A stretch of DNA of 62,861 nt. Origin: Candidatus Nanopelagicales bacterium. Lineage in GTDB: Bacteria > Actinomycetota > Actinomycetes > S36-B12. A model generated the notes under the pieces. It was not told the origin of the DNA, searched no databases, and worked only from the letters and a program-made list of their open reading frames with translations. The position numbers were made by a program, and so were the translations under genes. Shown here piece by piece: positions 8,421 through 17,830 of the stretch (position 1 is its first letter; the number at the start of each line of letters is the position of its first letter). Where the stretch lies: the NCBI GenBank assembly GCA_017854795.1, contig JAFMHB010000002.1, positions 42,916 through 105,776 of the forward strand, read 5' to 3'.

Positions 8421-11116
8421 CGACCTTGTAATTCTGTTGTTGCCACATCCATGACTTGATCCACGCTGCTATACCCAACCGATTGGTCAATGAACCAATT
8501 GATAGGACCATCGCCGAGTGTTTGTGGATCTGTGAGTTCGTCAAATGTTGCCATCAGCCGCGTATCACCGGTCGCAATGGCAAGGGATGTCTGCCGGATG
8601 GTTAACGGATCCAGTCCACTGGCAATTGGGGAGGGACCGCTGAGGAGTCTGCCAGGGAAAACAACCGCCCAGCGATCCCAGTCGGCCAGATCGCTCGGAT
8701 CAGCACCAATTGCTGCAGTGGATGTAACCGCTATGTTGATGCCCCGGTCGCGAAGTAGGCGCAGCGCCTGCCCGGACCCTCGAGGAATTGAATCAATCAA
8801 GACTATGGTTCGCGATGCTTGTCGTCGATCAAGCGCTCGGCCAAGGATGTTGGGGAGGGCCAGAGTTCCCGAATCGGGATTGAGGAGAATTGACGGCATT
8901 CGGATCATGAGCGGTGTATTCGTGTGTCCTTGGATATTGAGTTCGGTCATAAACTGAATCAATCTTTGGGTAAAGAAGTTCGAGGCTTCGCCAGCCAATT
9001 CAAACTGGCGGTCAACCAGTGTCATCAAGTTCGAAGGGTCCAGCATCGATGTATGGCCAATTGTGTAGTCCCACCCAAACTCGATAAGCACTGCTTGTGC
9101 TTGCTCACTTGTACTCCGAGTAACGGGGTAGAGGAGGGAAATTAGGGAGTCACTGCCCGAGTCAATAGCATTTCTAAATTCGAAAAGGGTATTTGCCGCG
9201 GTGACAACATCAACGGAATCGACCATGAAGTCTTCTGGCGTAAGCCCAGCGGGGAGAAGTTGACTGGTATCAAATGAATGCCGTAGAGCAAAGTCCTTTT
9301 CGAGCCGATCTCGGCAAGAATTCATCAGGTCCTCAACTGAAATTGCATCCACTTGGTGTACGGCGTACCCAAATGAGACACTGACGTAAACATCCAGATC
9401 TACTTTGTCGGAGGGGATCGAACCACTCTCATTGATTCGTGTTTGCAAGTCATGAAGAAGCTGAACGCCGGAGCGAATTATGGGGCCACTAGAGAGTGCA
9501 ACCCAGATCCGGCCGGGGAGTTCATAAGCCACGAAGACATCATGTCCGGCAAAATCCCTATGACCCTGGACTAGCCGGTGGATCTGTGCCAGAGCTGCTT
9601 GTTCGAACTTGCCTCCAGCAAGGGCACCAAAATCATCGACTGCATAGCAGGCAATCAGCAGGGAACTGCTTTGGGGAGTCAAATCAACGCGAACGCGTAA
9701 TCTTTCAACGGCCTCCTCGAATGCTTGCACATTGGGCCACTGATAAGTGGGATCAAAAAGGCGTTCAAACGCAACGGAGTTAGGATCCTCCTGGGATGCG
9801 AGGGCGGGAACGAATAGCGCGGTATTCGCAAGGGCCGCAAATTCGTTAACAAGGTCCTGTGACCTTGTCATAAACCAACCTGGCCACAGCCATCCGGAGA
9901 CCACAATGCTGCTGTTCTCTGTTTGGTCAGGGTTTGAGTTGAGCGGGATATAGACATTGGGTTTCAATTGCATATCTCGGGCTTTTGCAGGCGGGGAATT
10001 TTCAAAAACTCCTGTGGAGGCAACGGCAGAGTCCACTTCACCATTTGGTGATCGCATGATTGTCATGGTCCGAATCGCTGCGAAAACTCCAAGAGCGAGT
10101 CGTGCAGTCGTGGGTAGAGCTGCCCGCCGAGCGAGTTCGGCGTTGAGAGTTCCTTGTGAAAGTCGCACGAGAATTTCAGCCTGATGCTCTCGCCACATTC
10201 GGAGGGTTTGTTTCGCTTCGCGTCTCCACATTCGGATGGAGGCAAACCACAGTAATAGCCAAAAGGCAATGAATACTCCGAATCCGGCAATATTTTCCCC
10301 AAATGAACTTGGGTCCCCGATCAGATTTCCTACTAAGTCACTCACCATCACAATTGCCCAGGCAATGAATGCGCTCACGAGTGCCACGAGTAATCGGCGA
10401 GTATCAATGCTGTCCTGGGCGAATGCCCAGGGAGCCTTCTCTGAAACGACCCACCTTTCGACCGCGTTGAATGCCAAGCCGAGGTACATGGCCACCAATG
10501 AGGCAAGAACCAAAGGCCACAGAGAGTTGAGAATAGCCACAGCGGCTGCAAGCGGGCTGACAATCAAGAATGCGGTTGTTGCAATCGCTCCTGAAGTCCA
10601 AGCTTCCACGATTCCATGGAAATGAGCGTTCGGATCCGTGGTGAGCGAGTGGTGGGTAGTAAAAATTAGCTTGGCCACCAAGGCGAAGCCGAAGAATGTC
10701 AAAGTCAATGGCGACTGAAAAAGTAGGCCGGCAAGCATTCCACCGACTAAAATCGCACTAAATGTCACTGTTGTAGCCCGCCAATGCTGCATTGGGGCAG
10801 TTGGGTTATCCAGTATTTCCCTAGTGCTTGCCGCATTCCCTGTCCGGAACACCGCTTGTGGAAGGAATACACTGAAAATTGCCAGTGCGAGTGCTGTTGA
10901 CAGCTGGGTCAGGTCAGGTTCACCAGGGGTGCTGAATCCGAAGTCAGAATTGATGAGTTGGGGAATCGCAAGCCCTAGGACAATCACGCCCGAGCTCACG
11001 CAGAATACAGTGACGAGACCCGCCCGAAGTTGTAGTGACCGTGCTGCGGCACTGTTGTTGCGAAATGTAGTTTGAGGGTAAACCCGTCTACCGACCAATA
11101 TGAGAAAAGAACCCAT
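8417..11116 (-). CDS. multi-pass membrane protein with degenerate GGDEF and EAL-like domains
   Basis: 899 residues from the ATG at 11116, which has AGGAGG five bases upstream; an earlier ATG at 11143 lacks one. The N-terminal third holds roughly eight to ten hydrophobic helices. A cytoplasmic part then resembles a diguanylate cyclase fold ([18 protein letters not shown] near residue 520, VSVSFGYAV near 582, then [12 protein letters not shown]). An EAL-like barrel follows, with [11 protein letters not shown] near 738, [11 protein letters not shown] near 772 and [11 protein letters not shown] near the end. The GGDEF signature and the EAL metal ligands are not visible, so it is probably a c-di-GMP sensor or an inactive scaffold. 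It is divergent from the minor pilin operon, which suggests a role in pilus control. The domain assignment rests on pattern resemblance only. Confidence 0.6.
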   Translation of the reverse strand: MGSFLILVGRRVYPQTTFRNNSAAARSLQLRAGLVTVFCVSSGVIVLGLAIPQLINSDFGFSTPGEPDLTQLSTALALAIFSVFLPQAVFRTGNAASTREILDNPTAPMQHWRATTVTFSAILVGGMLAGLLFQSPLTLTFFGFALVAKLIFTTHHSLTTDPNAHFHGIVEAWTSGAIATTAFLIVSPLAAAVAILNSLWPLVLASLVAMYLGLAFNAVERWVVSEKAPWAFAQDSIDTRRLLVALVSAFIAWAIVMVSDLVGNLIGDPSSFGENIAGFGVFIAFWLLLWFASIRMWRREAKQTLRMWREHQAEILVRLSQGTLNAELARRAALPTTARLALGVFAAIRTMTIMRSPNGEVDSAVASTGVFENSPPAKARDMQLKPNVYIPLNSNPDQTENSSIVVSGWLWPGWFMTRSQDLVNEFAALANTALFVPALASQEDPNSVAFERLFDPTYQWPNVQAFEEAVERLRVRVDLTPQSSSLLIACYAVDDFGALAGGKFEQAALAQIHRLVQGHRDFAGHDVFVAYELPGRIWVALSSGPIIRSGVQLLHDLQTRINESGSIPSDKVDLDVYVSVSFGYAVHQVDAISVEDLMNSCRDRLEKDFALRHSFDTSQLLPAGLTPEDFMVDSVDVVTAANTLFEFRNAIDSGSDSLISLLYPVTRSTSEQAQAVLIEFGWDYTIGHTSMLDPSNLMTLVDRQFELAGEASNFFTQRLIQFMTELNIQGHTNTPLMIRMPSILLNPDSGTLALPNILGRALDRRQASRTIVLIDSIPRGSGQALRLLRDRGINIAVTSTAAIGADPSDLADWDRWAVVFPGRLLSGPSPIASGLDPLTIRQTSLAIATGDTRLMATFDELTDPQTLGDGPINWFIDQSVGYSSVDQVMDVATTELQGR

Positions 11117-11221
11117 GGTGCCTCCTGCTGCTATGCGACCCATATGAGTGTAGCCGCAGACGTTGGGTCGAGGCCGCTTGGTGAAATCCCACTAAATAGT
11201 GTCGGATGGTTCCAATAATGT

Positions 11222-11236
11222 TATTTCGGCCGAAAC
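11222..11236 (+). promoter_or_regulatory. pilus motif site 1 (TATTTCGGCCGAAAC), upstream of minor pilins
   Basis: Matches the shared pilus element, with invariant CCGAWAC at 11230-11236. It contains the perfect 12-bp palindrome TTTCGGCCGAAA (11224-11235), so a near-match (GCCGAAAT) also faces the GGDEF/EAL-like gene on the minus strand. It lies 76 bp before the proposed start of the first minor prepilin. Confidence 0.6.
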
Positions 11237-11312
11237 AGTCAATGGGGCGTCCTCACGGGTGTTCCATAATGTTGGAGTGCGCAGAATCTGGCGGAAAGGA
11301 TGCTCACTGATC

Positions 11313-12602
11313 ATGGGTGCGCGGAAAACAGAAGTGCGCTCGAGTGACCTGCCCTCACGTGATTCGGGGAAGCGTTCCCCTGAATCGGGATTCACCCTCA
11401 TCGAAGTCGTCGTGGCACTGGGTATTTTCATTGCGGTCTCCGCGGCCACCATAACTATTTTAATGCTGGCACTGTCAACGGTTAGAGAGAATTCTGATCG
11501 CGTTCTAGCGGCCAATGTCGCTAGGTCCCACGTGGAAAATCTTCGTATACTCGGCTCCTCAAATATTGACGTTGGTTTGAGTGAAAGTGTTGTGTCCGGT
11601 TTTTCAGTCCGAACCACCGCCAACTGGGTAGGCGTTGACCAGCGGGTGAGTGCATGCTCAACCGCTGAGCCAGGTCAGGATTACCTCCGGGTGAATGTGC
11701 AAGTTTCGGGACGGACACTTGGTGAACCCCAAGTTATTGATGCGGTGATCAACTCTGACGGGGTACCTCGGACCGGAACAGAAGGTGCCATCACAGTTCA
11801 GGTGGGGGACCAATATGCCCAACCAGTCAGCAATGTATCTGTTACCGGGATAGATGTGTCGCGCCCTGAGAATAATTTCCAAGTACTCACGGGCAACGAC
11901 GGTTGTGTCTTCCTACCAAATTTGGCACCTAGTGGCACCCTTTACGTCACGATTGAAAAAGTGGAAGCCGGTGTCACCTATGTTCCTCGCCTCGAAGGTG
12001 GGACAACTGACCAAATTCAGGTCAACACGCAGGAAGTCAGTCGAGCCACATTCGAGTATGCGCCAGCGGCATCAATCTCTTTTCAAGCATCCAATTCCGA
12101 ATTTCAACTTGCGTCGGCATTGAACGTCACGTGGAAAGAATTGGTCACGGGTGCCGAATCCAAGGTGACCCCGGTTGGTGATGCTATTACAGGGATGTGG
12201 CCGTCCACGGGAAGATTTCAGGCATGGCTGGGGATTTGCGCTGATCAGGACCCCAGTAATTTCGGCTCATCTGCAATTGACTTTGGGCTTATTTCTGGGC
12301 AACAAGTCAAGGTTGGACTTCCCGCCGCACTTGTTCGATTTGAAGGGCTTGGGCCAAACGGGACAGTGGACGTTACCTATACGGGTTCGGATAGTTCGTG
12401 CGATGAAACACCCTTCGTTGTTGGCCCCGCAGACCCTGAAGGGGTCCTTCTCGTAGCACTTCCCTTTGGTGATTGGGATTTCAGCTCTGAGGGGTTTGAT
12501 CCGATTAATACTGTTGAATCACTCATCCCGGCCGAGCCAGGGCTAGTGCAGGAACCCGTTATTGTGGATTTCGCTTTCCCAGCACCGGGTGAGTTGCCAT
12601 GA
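11313..12602 (+). CDS. type IV prepilin, PilV-like minor pilin with an internal prealbumin-like domain
   Basis: 429 residues from ATG 11313. The class III leader ends at G26, with cleavage before F27 in SGFTLIEVVVALGIF; Glu at +5 (E31) is present. Methylation and cleavage by the PilD of this locus are expected. After the pilin helix, a beta-rich region includes ITVQVGDQYAQPVSNVSVTG and a later NDGCVFLPNLAP, like carboxypeptidase-regulatory/CNA-B prealbumin domains, which is unusual for a minor pilin. The start is uncertain: an open frame continues upstream to a GTG at 11199, but that part overlaps the promoter motif. The stop overlaps the next gene's ATG. Confidence 0.8.
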   Translation: MGARKTEVRSSDLPSRDSGKRSPESGFTLIEVVVALGIFIAVSAATITILMLALSTVRENSDRVLAANVARSHVENLRILGSSNIDVGLSESVVSGFSVRTTANWVGVDQRVSACSTAEPGQDYLRVNVQVSGRTLGEPQVIDAVINSDGVPRTGTEGAITVQVGDQYAQPVSNVSVTGIDVSRPENNFQVLTGNDGCVFLPNLAPSGTLYVTIEKVEAGVTYVPRLEGGTTDQIQVNTQEVSRATFEYAPAASISFQASNSEFQLASALNVTWKELVTGAESKVTPVGDAITGMWPSTGRFQAWLGICADQDPSNFGSSAIDFGLISGQQVKVGLPAALVRFEGLGPNGTVDVTYTGSDSSCDETPFVVGPADPEGVLLVALPFGDWDFSSEGFDPINTVESLIPAEPGLVQEPVIVDFAFPAPGELP

Positions 12603-13282
12603 TGAAGTCATATAAATCACGTGATGACGGATACACGGTTATTGAACTGATGGTTTCATTGGCGGTCTTCAGCGTTTTAGCCATCATCAGCGCTACTGCA
12701 ATGCTCACGATTTTTTCCGGAATACGCCAGGTTGCGGCTCAGTCCAATGAGTTAGCTCAGGCGCAGAACACAGCCGAATGGGTTTCACGTTTGGTTCGAT
12801 ATGCCGATATGCCATTGGGCACCAGCGCTCCAATCGTTCTAGCGGGACCTGATTCCATTGTTTTGTACTCCTACTCTGGGACAGGGGAACGAAGCGATAT
12901 TCCTTATAAAATTCGAGTGATGACGATCGACCAAATCGATGGAACTAGAGATGTAATTTCCGATGTTGCTCCTGGTGTTCTCATTGATGGTGAATGGCAA
13001 TGGAGTGGCGATTGGAACGCACTGGATGCACCCGAAGGAGCTGTTCGAAGATTTCTCCTTTCCACTCCAATTGAATCTGATAAGCCATTAAAGATTGACG
13101 TGTTTGCATGTCAGGTCGATGGTGACTGTAATGCCACCATGCGCAATGTAACGCCACCAAGTACAGGTCCCCTTCTCTTGGACGAGAACGAAGTGCCGCA
13201 ATATGTTGAGGTAACCCTAGGTGCGACATCGGATCCGCTGAATTCGGTACGTCAACAGGTGAGATTGGTGAATCAGTTGTGA
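12599..13282 (+). CDS. type IV prepilin, PilW/PulJ-like minor pilin
   Basis: 227 residues. Prepilin cleavage site G11/Y12 in DDGYTVIELMVSLAVF, with Glu +5 (E16), followed by a long hydrophobic alpha helix and a beta-rich head containing a cysteine pair (FACQVDGDCN). PulJ/PilW-type minor pilins help to initiate the pilus at the tip. ATG overlaps the previous stop in ATGATGA, and the stop overlaps the next GTG, so the three prepilin genes are translationally coupled. Confidence 0.82.
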   Translation: MMKSYKSRDDGYTVIELMVSLAVFSVLAIISATAMLTIFSGIRQVAAQSNELAQAQNTAEWVSRLVRYADMPLGTSAPIVLAGPDSIVLYSYSGTGERSDIPYKIRVMTIDQIDGTRDVISDVAPGVLIDGEWQWSGDWNALDAPEGAVRRFLLSTPIESDKPLKIDVFACQVDGDCNATMRNVTPPSTGPLLLDENEVPQYVEVTLGATSDPLNSVRQQVRLVNQL

Positions 13283-15441
13283 ATAATCAGCGAATCCTTA
13301 GTGGGCAGCCCCGTGATGAAGGTGCGGCAATGATCTTTGTGCTTGCATGGAGTGTTGTATTGGTACTGCTCGTTCTAGTCGTAACACAGGTCGCCATTAC
13401 CCAAATTGTTCCATCAGATCGTAGTGAAAAGTCTTTTGCGGCCTTGGCGGCGGCAGAGGCCGGCGTTCAAGACTATCTTGTGCGGATTCAGCAACCAGGC
13501 TATGAAGAAGTGCTGGACCCAAATAACGCTGCATTCGATGAATTCGTCAATGTTTCCGGCGGTGATTCCGCGGGCACTTACACCTACTCCGTGGATACCT
13601 CGCGGGCTGGCGCAGGCGGTGAAATTCACCTTTACTCAACGGGAAAATCTGGCGATGTCACTCATACCGTGGAAGCCGTGTTGACCAAGAGGTCGACATT
13701 GGATTACGTTTATCTGAGCGATATCGAAACGCCCTCACCTGATGTCCCCGGTGCGTATTCGGCTGCGTCGAATTCAGGTGGTGTGAGCGGACTCACCAGT
13801 AGGGCATTGGCCGGTCAACTTTGTTCCCGACATTGGTACGAGTCAGGTGAAGTCGACCCCACCGGAACCATCGGCAATCAACGAAATCTCAACTACTGTC
13901 AATGGGCAGGCATCTACAGCTCGGAGCGCATCTCTGGCAAGATTCATACGAATGACGTATGGCGTCTCGAGGCGACGAACCTTTCTAACTCAATTGATGC
14001 TGGAGCGATTTCTTCGTCGTGCAGAAGTGACGAAGAGGGCCTAGCCCCAGGTGAAGTGGGATGCCCTGCGGATCACCGATATTTAACCACCACGGAGCCC
14101 TTGTATTCCAACGCAATCGACCAAGCTACCTGGAATTCCAATACGTCGTATCAAGGTAATTCCTTTGGCCCGACCGGCAGCGATGTAACTAACCGTAATC
14201 CGCGGTATGAGCCAATCTTGGAACTTCCATCAGCTTCCGCGAGCGCGGCACTTATGAAAGAGAAGGCGAGCCGATATGGATGTGTATTTACCGGGCCAAC
14301 ACGATTACGTTTTGCAGTGGAAGGTGGGGTTGGAGTCATCAAGGTGACTAGTCCAGACACGAAACAGTCTGGACCTAACTGTGGAGGGCCGCTTGAGGAT
14401 TCTCGGCAACCTCACACCACGGGAACCATAACAATTACTGATTTTGACGATCTTGTGATCTATGTACAGGACTTGCCTAGCGCTGGGGTTGATGATCCAA
14501 ATAATGAATACGACACTAATAATGTGTGGGTATCTGGATCAGCCCCAACATGTCAGAAGAAAGTCTCTTCTCCAAGTCCTTCAAGCAATATTTATCCTTT
14601 CGTCATTCCAAGTGACCCCGTCGAATCTGGCGGATTTAACTCCAGTTCCGCTCCGAAAGGATTTCCTTCCTACTATGCAGATGTCAATAACCCTTGGTAC
14701 GGTGAAGGTTGCACTAAAGGTGATATTTATGTCCAAGGCCAAGCGCTCGGGCAGGTGACTATTGCTGCCGAGAACAACATTATCCTGACAAGTTCTCTCA
14801 AGGACTCTACCTCGTCAACCACTTCAGGTGCCTCGTACGGAAAACCAAATTCCGCTTCTCAGACTGTGGTTGGAGCAATTTCTGGAAGATTCACCTACAT
14901 TTATCGGCCATTTGATCGCTATCGCAGGTGGGTTCAAGATTGGCGGGAGAGCAATGCGAATAATCCAGTTTTTAATGTTGCCATGTTGGCCGTCGACGCC
15001 TGCTTTGGCGCGCAAGATCCAACCTATGGTTCCCGAAATGGATACATCTATTTGTGGGGATCTCTCTCGCAAAAATATCGATGTGTTGTGGGTTACTACG
15101 GTGGCTATTCGAAGAGTTATTCCTATGACGATCGCTTGGAAGGTCTCGTACCTCCGTACATGACATCACTGTTCGGGGAGCCGTGGAAAGTAAAGCGCTT
15201 CGCCGAAGTAAACCCTAAAACACAAGGAATTGGCTCGAGTACATATTCACTCCTAGATGGCTATCCGGCTGGCGCCACAATCCTCAATGCCGATGTTGTT
15301 TTCGGATCCGCGACGATCACCACCTCGGGAGGAAGCGTCACGGTGACATCCACTGGACCGGGACAAGTAGTGGTTCGGTACTCGGTTCTGTCAGGTGCCG
15401 TAGAAGAAATTAGGCGGCTCGTTGTTTCCGTGGAAGAATAA
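13279..15441 (+). CDS. large PilX/GspK-like minor pilin
   Basis: 720 residues, very long for a pilin. N-terminus DEGAAMIFVLAWSVVLV has a prepilin-type cleavage site after G15 and lacks Glu at +5, as in GspK/PilX-type tip pilins. The next 60 residues (SFAALAAAEAGVQDYL) match the PilX N-terminal pattern. The rest is a large serine/asparagine-rich, tyrosine-rich extracellular region with many cysteines, likely disulfide-bonded. It could be a tip adhesin; that is inference. GTG start overlaps the preceding stop (GTGA). Confidence 0.78.
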   Translation: MNNQRILSGQPRDEGAAMIFVLAWSVVLVLLVLVVTQVAITQIVPSDRSEKSFAALAAAEAGVQDYLVRIQQPGYEEVLDPNNAAFDEFVNVSGGDSAGTYTYSVDTSRAGAGGEIHLYSTGKSGDVTHTVEAVLTKRSTLDYVYLSDIETPSPDVPGAYSAASNSGGVSGLTSRALAGQLCSRHWYESGEVDPTGTIGNQRNLNYCQWAGIYSSERISGKIHTNDVWRLEATNLSNSIDAGAISSSCRSDEEGLAPGEVGCPADHRYLTTTEPLYSNAIDQATWNSNTSYQGNSFGPTGSDVTNRNPRYEPILELPSASASAALMKEKASRYGCVFTGPTRLRFAVEGGVGVIKVTSPDTKQSGPNCGGPLEDSRQPHTTGTITITDFDDLVIYVQDLPSAGVDDPNNEYDTNNVWVSGSAPTCQKKVSSPSPSSNIYPFVIPSDPVESGGFNSSSAPKGFPSYYADVNNPWYGEGCTKGDIYVQGQALGQVTIAAENNIILTSSLKDSTSSTTSGASYGKPNSASQTVVGAISGRFTYIYRPFDRYRRWVQDWRESNANNPVFNVAMLAVDACFGAQDPTYGSRNGYIYLWGSLSQKYRCVVGYYGGYSKSYSYDDRLEGLVPPYMTSLFGEPWKVKRFAEVNPKTQGIGSSTYSLLDGYPAGATILNADVVFGSATITTSGGSVTVTSTGPGQVVVRYSVLSGAVEEIRRLVVSVEE

Positions 15442-15477
15442 GCAACGCAGTTTTGGACAATCAGCGAGGAGTCCGTT

Positions 15478-16299
15478 GTGAATCAGGGATCACAGGATCA
15501 TCGGTTTCCTCGTGACCAAAATGAAGATCATGGAACCGGTCGAGATTTTCAGGAGCGGTGTTCGATTTCATCTAAAATACTCCATGAAGTTGTGGCGACC
15601 AAGTGGCGCGCAGGAGACCATGTCGGAGCTTTTGCCTGTGCCGTTGGAAGTGAACTTGTATTTTTTCAGGGGATCATGTGGGATTCCCTAGTTGTAAGTT
15701 CGGGGGATTCCCTCCGCAAATATTTTCAATTGGGAGAACAGATAATTCGTGTAGTTCAAGTACCATCAACTCACGCGCCAGAAAGCATTTCGGAAGCAAT
15801 GAACGTCATCAGGGCTCAAGTGGAACCTGTTCTCACCGCATCAGGTGTACATGGTTGGCGAGAGTCAATGAGTGACACTGAAGATTTCAAGAATTTTCCC
15901 TGCCCCACCAAAGACGAACTCAGCGTCGCCACGACTGCGCGACTGCATGGGTTAACCCCAACCGAATATGTTCGCAAGCAAAACCAGACCGCATCAGAAC
16001 TCAGTGTCCAAGCCTTTACCGCGATGAATGCCTCCCACGCCGATGAAGCGATCCGTTTGATGTACGCCAGCGACTTCACCGCATTGGATGCCTATTTAGT
16101 TGAGTCCGCCGAGGCTGCCGGTGATAGACAACTTTTCACAGTGCATTGTCGCTGGGAATTGGCCGTACGCTCAGCGGCAATGATAAAGGAGTTACCACAG
16201 AATTTCTCGCATGCGGTCGCTATAACTCGGAGTGGCATGACGGCACTCATGAGTGAAAATGATGCAGCCAGATTTTTAGTATCGCTCCCCTCAGTTTAA
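15478..16299 (+). CDS. protein of unknown function in the minor pilin operon
   Basis: 273 residues, soluble, no signal peptide or membrane helix. GTG start chosen because GCGAGGAG sits about eight bases upstream. The N-terminal 30 residues are polar and probably disordered; a mixed alpha/beta central region (GDHVGAFACAVGSELVFFQG) and a helical C-terminus follow. I recognise no family. It follows the large PilX-like gene by 36 bp and is probably in the same transcript. Its stop overlaps the convergent pilO stop by 4 bp. Confidence 0.7.
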   Translation: MNQGSQDHRFPRDQNEDHGTGRDFQERCSISSKILHEVVATKWRAGDHVGAFACAVGSELVFFQGIMWDSLVVSSGDSLRKYFQLGEQIIRVVQVPSTHAPESISEAMNVIRAQVEPVLTASGVHGWRESMSDTEDFKNFPCPTKDELSVATTARLHGLTPTEYVRKQNQTASELSVQAFTAMNASHADEAIRLMYASDFTALDAYLVESAEAAGDRQLFTVHCRWELAVRSAAMIKELPQNFSHAVAITRSGMTALMSENDAARFLVSLPSV

Positions 16300-16988
16300 G
16301 AACTAGGTGAGCGGCCAGAGGCGGCCTCAGCCTGGGCTCGATCGATTATCACCTGTGCGTTAGTGACTAGATCGGGAAGGCGTGATTCTAAAACAAATAA
16401 GGTTCCTGAGATAGTTAAAGTTTGTTGTGGAACTGAGTTCTCTGACGGTATGTCCACAAGATTCGTCGAGGTTATGAGCAGCGATCTATCCAGTTTCTGC
16501 AGATTGTCCATGAACTGTAATAAATTCCTCCGAGAGCCATCGACGGTCATGTCCAACGTGAGGGTAGCCAATTGAACGCCGAGCGCCTTTTGGTCTTTAG
16601 CTTCTTCTGCATCTAGCGTGCCAGCCGTACTCACTGGAATGGATGCATTGATTACTTGAATTTTGTTGGGGTCAATGCCGGAGGCTAAGGCAGCGTCAGT
16701 TATTTGATTAAGTAAATCTGGAAGTTGGGCGGTTTCAGGCATCTTGGAGAAAAGAATTTGGGCCTCCGCTGCTGCCAGGGGTGCTTTTTGAGCCAAGTCA
16801 AGAAAATCTCGCTGACGCTTCATGAGTCCAAGATTTGTGAGTTCAAGGTCAGCATTACGCATGTTCAATGCTTCCGCCTCTGAGAGGCGCGGGGTTAGAA
16901 GGGCAAACCACAGAACCGCAGTGAGTGTTACCAGCGAGAATGCGAGGGCAGCAGTGACTACCTGAACTTTGTTCTTTAACATGATCAA
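16296..16988 (-). CDS. pilO: type IV pilus inner-membrane assembly protein PilO
   Basis: 230 residues: one N-terminal membrane helix (about residues 9-29), a coiled-coil-like segment, then a ferredoxin-like periplasmic-type domain with the characteristic PETAQLPDLLNQITDAA motif. PilO pairs with PilN and connects to cytoplasmic PilM to form the assembly platform. The TTG start at 16988 overlaps the pilN stop (TTGA); an ATG two codons later (16982) is an equally possible start, with GAGGGGG upstream of both. Confidence 0.85.
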   Translation of the reverse strand: MIMLKNKVQVVTAALAFSLVTLTAVLWFALLTPRLSEAEALNMRNADLELTNLGLMKRQRDFLDLAQKAPLAAAEAQILFSKMPETAQLPDLLNQITDAALASGIDPNKIQVINASIPVSTAGTLDAEEAKDQKALGVQLATLTLDMTVDGSRRNLLQFMDNLQKLDRSLLITSTNLVDIPSENSVPQQTLTISGTLFVLESRLPDLVTNAQVIIDRAQAEAASGRSPSS

Positions 16989-17830
16989 TTCGCCCCCTCT
17001 GCAGATTGATTTTCATCAGGTGTAGTCAAAGCCGAGATTTCTTCGGGGGTGAGTTTTGTCTGGAGCCCGTCAATTGAAATCCCGGCTGTACCGCTAAAGG
17101 AGACTTGGGACCCACTTCCTTGATTACCGTCGGTTGTTGTCGTATTGATGATTGAGGAATCGACAAATGGACCAACGAAAAGTGGATCTGCAGCCAAGTA
17201 GTTGAGAAATGACGAGATTTGATCTCGTGAGTCAGCAGTAGCGTTAAAACTCATGCATCCAATAGTGATTGATTCATTGAAGGGATCGGGGTTAGGGCAG
17301 GGATTGAAAGGCGTATCTGGGAGAGGTATTCCTTGATAGGAAATTGAAGTACTAGTGATCGTCACTGCAGATGGACCTACCTGGTCGGCAGCTCGTTGCA
17401 TTCGCACAAACACCTCAGATGCCCGAGGCGACGATGCCAATGTTTCTTTTACAAAATCTTGTTGGCGGGTGAGCGCCGCGTACAACTCACCAATGGGTGA
17501 AAGTGCAACAACTTGCGCGTTGAGTTCCTGATTCGACTCCATTGAAATATTTAACTTTTCTTCAGCCTGATTAATGGCTGGAATTTGCATCAAATAGACA
17601 ACGACAGCAAGCCCGACGATCACGCCGGAAGCAATAGCGAATCGCTTTATTGTGTTGTTGATTCGAATGGATTGACGAATTGCACCGGGCAGTAAATTTA
17701 CTCGAGGCAGAGAGACGGTTTCATTCTCACCGAGCGCACTCAGGACCGGTGCCTGATCGGGGCGCGACCTCATGTCGGACTTTCCAAGTGAGTTGAGTTT
17801 TTCACGCATGGCCGTGAGTGTTATTTTCAC
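16985..17830 (-). CDS. pilN: type IV pilus assembly protein PilN
   Basis: 281 residues. The short cytoplasmic segment VNLLPGAIRQSIR contains the conserved NLLP motif that inserts into a groove of PilM. One membrane helix follows, then a coiled coil and a ferredoxin-like domain. It bridges PilM in the cytoplasm and PilO at the membrane. GTG start overlaps the pilM stop (GTGA). The N-terminus before the NLLP motif is about 40 residues longer than in typical PilN proteins. Confidence 0.85.
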   Translation of the reverse strand: MKITLTAMREKLNSLGKSDMRSRPDQAPVLSALGENETVSLPRVNLLPGAIRQSIRINNTIKRFAIASGVIVGLAVVVYLMQIPAINQAEEKLNISMESNQELNAQVVALSPIGELYAALTRQQDFVKETLASSPRASEVFVRMQRAADQVGPSAVTITSTSISYQGIPLPDTPFNPCPNPDPFNESITIGCMSFNATADSRDQISSFLNYLAADPLFVGPFVDSSIINTTTTDGNQGSGSQVSFSGTAGISIDGLQTKLTPEEISALTTPDENQSAEGAN

